A DNA stretch of 64,000 bases from Heterohyrax brucei (lineage: Eukaryota > Chordata > Mammalia > Hyracoidea > Procaviidae), in NCBI GenBank assembly GCA_028571685.1, contig CM053164.1, positions 38,800,501-38,864,500 on the forward strand, in the 5' to 3' direction. Positions 58,128-64,000 of the stretch are shown here, one piece after another. The notes beneath the pieces were generated by a model. The model was not told where the DNA came from, ran no database searches, and saw only the letters and a list, made by a program, of their open reading frames with translations. Numbering within the stretch: position 1 is the first letter of the stretch; each line of letters starts with the position of its first letter. A program made the translations under genes and the position numbers.

Positions 58128-58587
58128 TAACTGAAACAAACAAATGAAAAATCAGCAATATACCAGAATACAAAATTAAATAAAAAGAATTTTTTTAAAA
58201 AGCAGTAGTAAGGAATACATGTAGCCAAGGGTGCACAAGATTTGCACACTGAAAATTATAAAATGTTGTGAAACACAATCCAAATAAATAGAAAGACATC
58301 CGGTGTTCATGGATTAGAAGACTTAGTATTATTAAGACAGTAATAATTGCCAAAACAATCTACAGATTCAACAGAATCCCTATAAAAGTCCCAACAGACT
58401 TTTTTAAAGACATGGAAAAGCCAATTTGAAAATTCATATAAAACTACAAAGAACCCAAAATAGCTTTAAAAAGTCTTGAAAAAGAATGAAGTTGGAAGAC
58501 TCTCGCTTCCTGATTTCAAAATGTACTGCATAGCGACTACTGTAGTCCAAACAGTGTAGTACTGGTACAGAAATAGATGTATAGATC

Positions 58588-58765
58588 AAAACCAAAAACC
58601 ATACCCACAGCCATCAAGTCAATTCTGACTCACAGCAACCCTATAGGGAGGAGTAGAACTGCATCATAGAGTTTTCAAAGAGCGCTGAGTGGATCTGAAG
58701 TGCTGTCCTCTTGGTTAGCAGCTGTAGCACTTAATTAACCACTATGCCACCAGGGGTTTTGAGAC
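58588..58765 (-). mobile_element. AfroSINE with short TSD
   Basis: ACCATACCCACAGCCATCAA is the tail and TATGCCACCAGGGG the complement of the 5' end. ATAGATC occurs at 58581-58587 and 58766-58772. Confidence 0.85.
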
Positions 58766-59293
58766 ATAGATCTGTGCAACATAATTAAGTGCCCAGGATG
58801 AAGCCATACGTCTGTGGTCAGTTTATTTCAGCAAGGGTGCCAAGACCATTCAATGGGGAAAAACTAGTCTTTTCAACAGATGATGGATGCCAAGACAAGT
58901 AGATACCCATATGCAAAATAATGTAGTTGGACCCCTACCTCATACTATATACCAATAAAGTCAAAACAAATCGGTGACCTAATTGTTAAGAGCTGAAATC
59001 AAACAATTCTCAGAAGAAAATATAAATCTTTACTGACACTGGTTGGTTAGGTAGTCTTCTTAAGTACAGCACCAACAGCACAAGTGACAAATGAAAAAAA
59101 AATCAATCATCAAAATTTCAAACTTTTGTGCACCAAAAGACATTGTCATGGATTGAATCATGACCCCCAAAAGTTATGTTGACACCCTAACCCTAGTACC
59201 TGTAACTATGACCTGTTTCGAAATAGGAGTTATCTTTCATTTTGTTAATGAGATTATAGTCTAGTAGTGTATTTTCTAAACTTGATCATTTCT

Positions 59294-59461
59294 AAAACCC
59301 CTTACTGTCAAGTCAATTCCAACTCATAATGACCCAAAAGGACAGAGTAGAGCTGTCCTATAGGGTTTCCAAATAGTGACAGGTAGATTTGAACCACCAA
59401 CTTTTTGATCAGCAGTGGTAACTCACTGTAACTCATAACCATTATGCCACCAGGATTCCTG
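59294..59461 (-). mobile_element. AfroSINE inside the MLT1-like LTR
   Basis: AAAACCCCTTACTGTCAAGT starts the reversed tail. CATTATGCCACCAGGATTCC is the complement of the 5' end. TGATCA occurs on both sides. Confidence 0.85.
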
Positions 59462-59509
59462 ATCACTTGTAAGTGGCATCCTATAAAAAGACCAGAATAG
59501 ATAACAGTC

Positions 59510-59536
59510 AAACACACACACACACACATATATACA
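59510..59536. repeat. (CA)n/(TA)n microsatellite
   Basis: A short CA repeat followed by TATATACACA, within the LTR. Confidence 0.8.
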
Positions 59537-60112
59537 CAAGGGAGGAAAACAAATGACAGAGAAAGATACATTTACAAACCCAGGAATTCCAACGATTGCT
59601 GACAATGACTAGAAGCTGAAAGAGACAAAGAAAGACCTTCTCATAGAGTCAATGCCTGGAATTTGATCTTCTAGCTTCCTTAACTATAAATATATTTGCG
59701 TTCTGCAAAGCCACCGACTTGTAGCATCTTTTGTGATGACAGCACTAAATTAAGGCAGACATTTCCAAGAACGCAGAATGAGAACATAGTTGCAAATCAC
59801 AAATCTGATACGCTTAATATACAGAATATATAAAAAAGCCCTAAACAAAAAGACAAAAGTATCCCAAAAAGATAAGCAACCTCCCAAAATCTGCAAAAGA
59901 CATGAATGGATGTTTTTCCAAATACCTAGCAATGTGATAGATAAAATGTGTGTATTTTCATGATGGAAATATTAAACCACAGGAAAACTGAAAGAACTGC
60001 ATCTACATAACACAAGGGAATTATAGATCCAAAATTCAGAATGAGAGAAAGTAGGGAGAGATGGAGAGCACATGGACAAATGACAATTATTGCTGATTAG
60101 CTGTAATGACTC

Positions 60113-60490
60113 TTTAAAAATTGTACTTTAGATAGACGTTTACAGAGCAAATCAATTTTTCATTAAACAATCAATACACATTATTTTGTGGCATTGGTTT
60201 CCACCCTGACAACATGTCAACACTCTTCTTTTCTCAACCTTGGGTTCCCTCTTACCAGCTTTCCCATTCCCTCTTGCTTTCTTGTCCTTGTCCTTGGGCA
60301 GGTGTAGCCACTTAGTCTCATTTTGTTTTATCGGGTTGTCTAATCTTTGGCTGAAGGGTGAACCTCAGGCGTGACTTCAGGACTGAGCTGACAGGGTACA
60401 CAGGGACTATGTTCACAGGTTTCTCATCTCTGATTAGTTGTAATGTTTTGTTTCTTGGTGTGTGTTTGTGTGTGTGTGTGTTTCTATTGT
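60113..60490 (-). mobile_element. L1 3' end, same tail type as 53166
   Basis: GTACTTTAGATAGACGTTTA and ACAACATGTCAACACTC parallel 53180-53290 closely. A (TG)n tract at about 60456-60482 borders it. Confidence 0.7.
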
Positions 60491-60499
60491 TCCTTGAAT

Positions 60500-60606
60500 A
60501 AAAGACAACCCAGTGCCATCGAGTCAATGCAGACTCCATAGCCACCATATAGACAGAGTAGAACTGCTCCACAGAGTTTCCAAGGAGCACCTGGTGGATT
60601 TAAATG
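60500..60606 (-). mobile_element. AfroSINE, 5'-truncated
   Basis: AACCCAGTGCCATCGAGTCA is a well-preserved tail. The copy stops at the CACCTGGTGGATTT region. Confidence 0.8.
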
Positions 60607-61179
60607 TAAACCAAAATACTAGCAGCGGTTATGTCTGGGAAGAGAATTAGGAGTTCTTTTAATGTTCTTTGTATTTTCACAACCTACTTAACATATTTTT
60701 AGAAGAAATTAATATTTTTAAGTCTGCTAGAACCAGTCCTATTTTCATTCTGCTGTCTAAATATCCAAGTCTCCATAAACACAGTTACAAATAATCTGCA
60801 GGAAAAGGTGTGCAGTGGAATCTCCAAGGTCACCTGTGACGCCAAGTCTTGCCAGGTAGTGAGCTGCCCATGGGAGGAATAAAGCTGCATAAGAATGTTC
60901 TATCAGCTGTGGAAGAGGGCAGATACCCGACAGCTGAGTTTCAGTGTAAGCAAGAGTAAGGCAATAACTTAATGATGACTCAGGAAAGGAACCTGGGAAC
61001 CTGAAAACCATTCCTCGAAGTCATCATTCCACTACCTCCTGTGTCTACTCCTCCCCTGGAAAAGCCAAGAATATGCAAGTAAGAACACTGGCAATATCAA
61101 CATCACACTCCCCACCTTGTATCTAATTATAGTAACCTGACACCATAATGTATATCATTCTGTTCTCTATCACTTACAG
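60607..61179. other. No feature supported
   Basis: No repeat was recognised. An 84-residue minus-strand frame at 60757-61011 has no domain or codon pattern I can recognise. Confidence 0.4.
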
Positions 61180-61560
61180 ATGACATAACAGGACTGAAAA
61201 GGGTCTGGCACACGGTAATTAAAATGATAAACAGAAAGCATGTTTTTCGTGATGGTAAAAACAAACTCTGTCCTTCAGAGGATGGTGAAAGCCTAAAGGT
61301 GATAGGACAAAGGTGTGCACATTTGGAATCCAAATGTAGTCACAAATCTTATAAAATGAGCTCTTGGTGGTTGCAAGAGGCAGATCTGGCAGAAATAAAA
61401 AGGAACTGCTCTTGTGCACAGTGTCTAACAATTTGGAAATCATCAGCTCATTAGTTCTCGGTCTTGTCCAAAAGTGGCAAGAAAGGGGAACAGAAGACAA
61501 ACTGTGAGGCTTCTGGATGAGGAAGAGATGGCCCAAAACAGGGGTGGAGCTGGGACAGAA
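61180..61560 (+). mobile_element. L3/CR1-type LINE relic (possible)
   Basis: GAAAAGGGTCTGGCACACGG, then AGGCAGATCTGGCAGAAATA, then GTCTAACAATTTGGAAATCA and TCTTGTCCAAAAGTGGC follow the spacing of the CR1/L3 3' end ('AAGGAAAAACTTTCTAACAATTAGAGCTGTCC'-type text). The 76-residue plus frame at 61224-61454 is probably fortuitous. Confidence 0.4.
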
Positions 61561-61679
61561 GGGTCACTTCCTAGTCTCTGTAATATCCTGTGGACTATGA
61601 GAGCCTGTGACAGATTTTATGGGAAATGTTTATAAACTAGAAATTCTATGTGACTGTTGTACCGTTTTCTATTACCTAT

Positions 61680-62635
61680 CTTTCGAGTTTGTTTCACTGG
61701 TGGTGGTTTGCATGTCGACATGCTGCTGGAATGCAAATCAGTATTTCAAGTTTCAGTGGGTTGTCTGGGGTGGACAGGTTTCAGTGGAGCTTCCAGGTGA
61801 AGACAGACTAGAAAGGTCTGATGACCTACTTCCGAAATAAAACAAAAACCCTGTGGATCAGTGCTATGGTTTGAAATATGTCCCCCTAAAAGTGTGTGCA
61901 GCAATTTGGCTGGGCCATTGTGTGGTTGCTCTCTATTCTGTAGTTGTAACTTTTGTATATGCTGTAAATCCTAATCTCTGTCAACTGTTAATGGTGCAAG
62001 AATGGATTATTTTACAGAGGATTGGAGTGGAACTGCAACACCCTTACTGAAGTCACATCTGGATCCAATGTAAAGGGAGATTCTTGGGACGTGGCACATA
62101 CAGTCCTTTATCTTTAAAGAGATAAAAAGAAAAAGGAACTGAACAGAGAGTTGGGAATGTCATATCACCAAGAAAGTGACACAGGGAGCAGAGCGTGATA
62201 CTTTGACCTGAGGTTCCTGTGCTGAGAAGCTCCCAGACCAAGAGAAGACTGATGAGTGATGCGTCAGAAGGACCTTCCTGTGTTGGCAACAGCAAGAGAA
62301 AGGCTTCCTTCCCCTGAAGCTGGTGCCTGATTCAGACTTCTAACCTACTGAACTGTGACAGAATAAACATCTTCCTGTTAAAGCCATCTACTGGTGCTAT
62401 TTCTGTTACAGCACCACTATATAACTGAGATTCTCACAATAGAATACTATTGATATAGTGCTGGAAGATAAGCCATCTAGGTTGGAAAGTACTCAAAACA
62501 CAAAATGACCTCAACAGCAGATTCAAATATATCAACAATTATGAAGATGGCACAGTACTGGGCAACATTTCACTCTTTTGTATGTGGGTTGTCATGAGCC
62601 AGAGCTGAATGATAAAGGCCTTTAACAACAACATC
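61680..62635 (+). mobile_element. Short non-autonomous RTE-derived repeat, split by an LTR
   Basis: The first part, 61680-61862, holds the RTE leader (GTGGACAGGTTTCAGTGGAG, then AAAGGTCTGATGACCTACTT). The second part, about 62434-62635, holds ATAGTGCTGGAAGATAAGCC and GGTTGGAAAGTACTC, then passes at once into the RTE 3' end (GATGGCACAGTACTGGGCAA, then CCTTTAACAACAACATC). The endonuclease and RT region is absent, as in the reverse copy at 3127-3480. Confidence 0.6.
61863..62433 (+). mobile_element. MaLR solo LTR fossil (class A)
   Basis: TGCTATGGTTTGAAATATGT to CACTATATAACTGAGA. It carries the class A landmarks (CCAAGAAAGTGACACAGGGA, GTTAAAGCCATCTACTGG). It is non-coding and broken. Confidence 0.7.
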
Positions 62636-62827
62636 ATATACCATGAACTTTCTAAGATTTCCATCATGGACAGCAATCACATTCTTCAAACTATTCTTTG
62701 GGGTCATGCTGAAGATTGCAATGGACTGGATGAGCAGCTAGACTGACACACCGTGGTGTTTTTGTGTGCTTATGAGTAACTACCATTCTGCCATACTGAA
62801 CAAAGCTCAGGAGGTCCAAGGCAAAAT
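62636..62827. other. No feature seen
   Basis: Short stretch without a recognised repeat or frame. Confidence 0.4.
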
Positions 62828-62948
62828 GTCTGTTACTGTCAAGTTGATTCCACCTCATAGTGACCCTATAGGTCAGAGTAGAAGTGTCCCACAGGGTTTC
62901 CAAGGAGCACCTGGCGGATTCAAATCAGTGCGCCACTAGGGCTCCTCT
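62828..62948 (-). mobile_element. AfroSINE, shortened
   Basis: GTTACTGTCAAGTTGATTCC is the tail. CCAAGGAGCACCTGGCGGAT is internal and GTGCGCCACTAGGGCTCC is the complement of the 5' end. Confidence 0.85.
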
Positions 62949-63009
62949 GGTGAATGTTTACTGAGCAAATAGTATGTGCTCAGTCTTCAGTATAAACTGA
63001 ATGTGACTA

Positions 63010-64000
63010 CGTGGTCAGACAATTAAGTTCATGAACTCATCCTAGAAAAAGAGCTACATACCTCATTGCTGAATATCACTGCTGTAACCTTCAAAGCAAT
63101 TTTGGTACTCTTTTTCTGGAATGGCCATCAAAGCTGGCCATCCTTGATGTCCCTGAATGTCATCAAAATGTCTTCCTTTCAATATTTTCTTACCTTCAGG
63201 TAAAGGAAAAAGTCATTGAGGGCCAGATTAGGGGAGTAGGGAGGGTTTTCAATACAGTTATTTGTCTGCTGGCTAAAAACTCTCTCACAGTCAGGGCCAC
63301 GTGAGCTGGTCCATTGGCATGATGCAAGAACCATGAGGTGTTGTCAAAAAGTTCAGGTTACTTTCTTCTAACTTTTTCACATAGCCTTTTCAGTATTTCC
63401 AAATAGTAAGCTTGGTTAACTGTCTGGTTGGTACAAATTCATAATGAGCAATCCCTCTGATATCAAAAATGGTTATTTACATCGCTCTGACTCCTGATTT
63501 GGACTGGGAGAACTCTTTCAGTCATGGAGAATTGGCTGACTTTCACTGCGCACTTTAATGTTTTGTTTGAGGGACATATTGGTACACCGATGTTTCATCA
63601 ACAGTGACAACATGGCCTACAATATTGTCCTGCTTCTCCACAAGGTCTTAGCTAACTTTGATTCTCCTTTGCTTTTTGTCCTTTCATGAGCTCCTTTGGG
63701 GATATTTTTGCACATCTTTCTTGTGCCAAAATTTTCAGTTAAGATTTTCATAACTGTTTCCGTATCAGCTTTTACATGGTCTGCTATGCTTCTCACAGTC
63801 AGCTGATGCTTTTGATGCACAATTTGATGATTTTTTGCAATGTTTTCATCAGTTCTGCTTGTCACTAGCCACCCTGACCTCTCTTCATCAGTGAAGCTAT
63901 TTCTCCCCTCAGAAATATGTTTAATACATTTATCCACTGCTGTCTTCTTTGTATCATTATCCTCATAAACTTGGATTAACATGTCCCTGATTTCACTTGC
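63010..64000 (-). mobile_element. Mariner DNA transposon, runs off the window
   Basis: The transposase-3' terminus reads CGTGGTCAGACAATTAAGTT after a TA at 63008-63009, matching the ends of the element at 4788. The transposase relic reads leftward from beyond 64000. The other terminal repeat is outside the window. Confidence 0.8.
63200..64000 (-). pseudogene. Mariner transposase relic (DD34D type)
   Basis: A 121-residue open stretch at 63617-63982 covers the N-terminal helix-turn-helix part (EERSGWLVTSRTDENIAKN, LTVRSIADHVKADTETVMK). The catalytic part follows: VVTVDETSVYQYVP around 63587-63612 (first Asp), LHHANGPAHVAL around 63300-63327, and LALNDFFLY around 63200-63225 (third Asp). Spacing is about 92 and 34 residues, the mariner DD34D pattern. 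The second catalytic position is Ala (codon GCC at 63317-63319), where the family has Asp. Stops and frameshifts follow the first block. Transposases of this family cut and paste at TA; this one is dead. Confidence 0.85.

Larger units (their letters stand above)
59144..59757 (+). mobile_element. MLT1-like MaLR solo LTR fossil
   Basis: TGTCATGGATTGAATCATGA to TAAGGCA, flanked by GACAT at 59139-59143 and 59758-59762. The pattern (CCCAAAAGTTATGTTGA, ACCTGTAACTATGACC, a late AACTATAAATATATTTG, then CACTAAATTAAGGCA) fits MLT1. It is non-coding and interrupted by an AfroSINE. Confidence 0.75.
55080..59935 (+). mobile_element. Ancient L1 ORF2 relic carrying a stack of later insertions
   Basis: ORF2 text appears in order in the gaps between intruders. 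The RT part is CCAAGTAGGATTTATACGAG (55129-55148), then TTTGACAAAATTTAGCC, then AGGCAAGGATGACATC and GCAGATGACGTCATAGTATA at 56918-56937 (ADDVIVY). The later segment is TCAGCAATATACCAGAATAC and TGGTACAGAAATAGATGTAT at 58562-58581, and the C-terminal part ends near 59935. Frames are destroyed. Intruders are an AfroSINE fragment, an LTR (itself split), a class A L1, an AfroSINE and a second LTR (with its own AfroSINE). Confidence 0.7.

Noticed and set aside
61224-61454. A 76-codon plus-strand frame that looked like an exon following a TTACAG acceptor-like site.
   Set aside because: The surrounding text resembles an L3/CR1 3' end, and the frame has no donor or recognisable domain.
1-64000. CRISPR arrays, operons, prophage or plasmid-like systems.
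   Set aside because: The sequence is mammalian, with no regularly spaced direct repeats and unique spacers, no ribosome-binding sites and no dense collinear genes. Repeated motifs are dispersed transposons or microsatellites.

Overview
The window is nuclear DNA from a placental mammal, most likely an elephant or another paenungulate (Afrotheria). The diagnosis rests on two repeat families recognised from memory. One is the tRNA-derived AfroSINE, seen about 27 times as whole copies or fragments; its 5' end reads CCTGGTGGCACAGTGGTTAA and its 3' end contains GAGTCGGAATCGACTC-like sequence. The other is the BovB-like RTE LINE, whose 3' end carries a closely similar tail. MIR, L2 and L3/CR1 relics, L1, ERVL/MaLR LTRs, a hAT MITE and mariner copies fit the same picture. 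No alignment or database search could be run, so family names come from pattern recognition and boundaries are accurate to about 10-30 bases unless a target-site duplication (TSD) is quoted.

Host genes: the only good host signal is a CpG island at about 47.46-48.25 kb. It looks like a TATA-less promoter and has a strong splice donor leading into the minus strand and a weaker one leading into the plus strand. If the minus-strand reading is right, the leftward 47 kb would be first-intron sequence. No other convincing coding exon was found, and no tRNA, rRNA or other RNA gene, CRISPR array or operon is present. Most long open frames are L1 pieces, antisense L1 or LTR sequence, or GC-rich overlap inside the CpG island.

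Layout: 0-7 kb holds L1 3' ends and an old L1 ORF2 relic with SINE insertions, a MaLR LTR and an internally deleted mariner. The stretch 7-10.7 kb is partly unique sequence with scattered AfroSINEs. From 10.7 to 13.9 kb lie an RTE split by a MaLR element and a MIR split by an RTE end. From 14 to 21.7 kb there is an ERVL relic overlaid by MaLR elements and L1 3' ends. From 21.8 to 25.8 kb an L1 contains an RTE that contains a solo LTR. A reverse RTE lies at 28.3-30.5 kb. A full-length but dead L1 with a perfect 12-bp TSD fills 30.7-39.7 kb and carries a second L1. A reverse MaLR provirus fossil is at 41.7-43.9 kb. The CpG island follows, then L2, more L1 and a hAT MITE cut by an L1 (53-55 kb), a multi-layer nest built on an ancient L1 (55-60 kb), an L3 relic, a non-autonomous RTE split by an LTR (61.7-62.6 kb), and a mariner transposase relic running off the right edge.

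The most interesting observations are the transposon stratigraphy with readable TSDs, two copies of an apparently non-autonomous RTE family sharing one internal junction, a mariner with unusually long inverted repeats, a 3' UTR block conserved across otherwise different L1 subfamilies, and the two-faced CpG-island promoter. I found no credible new enzymatic or defence system.
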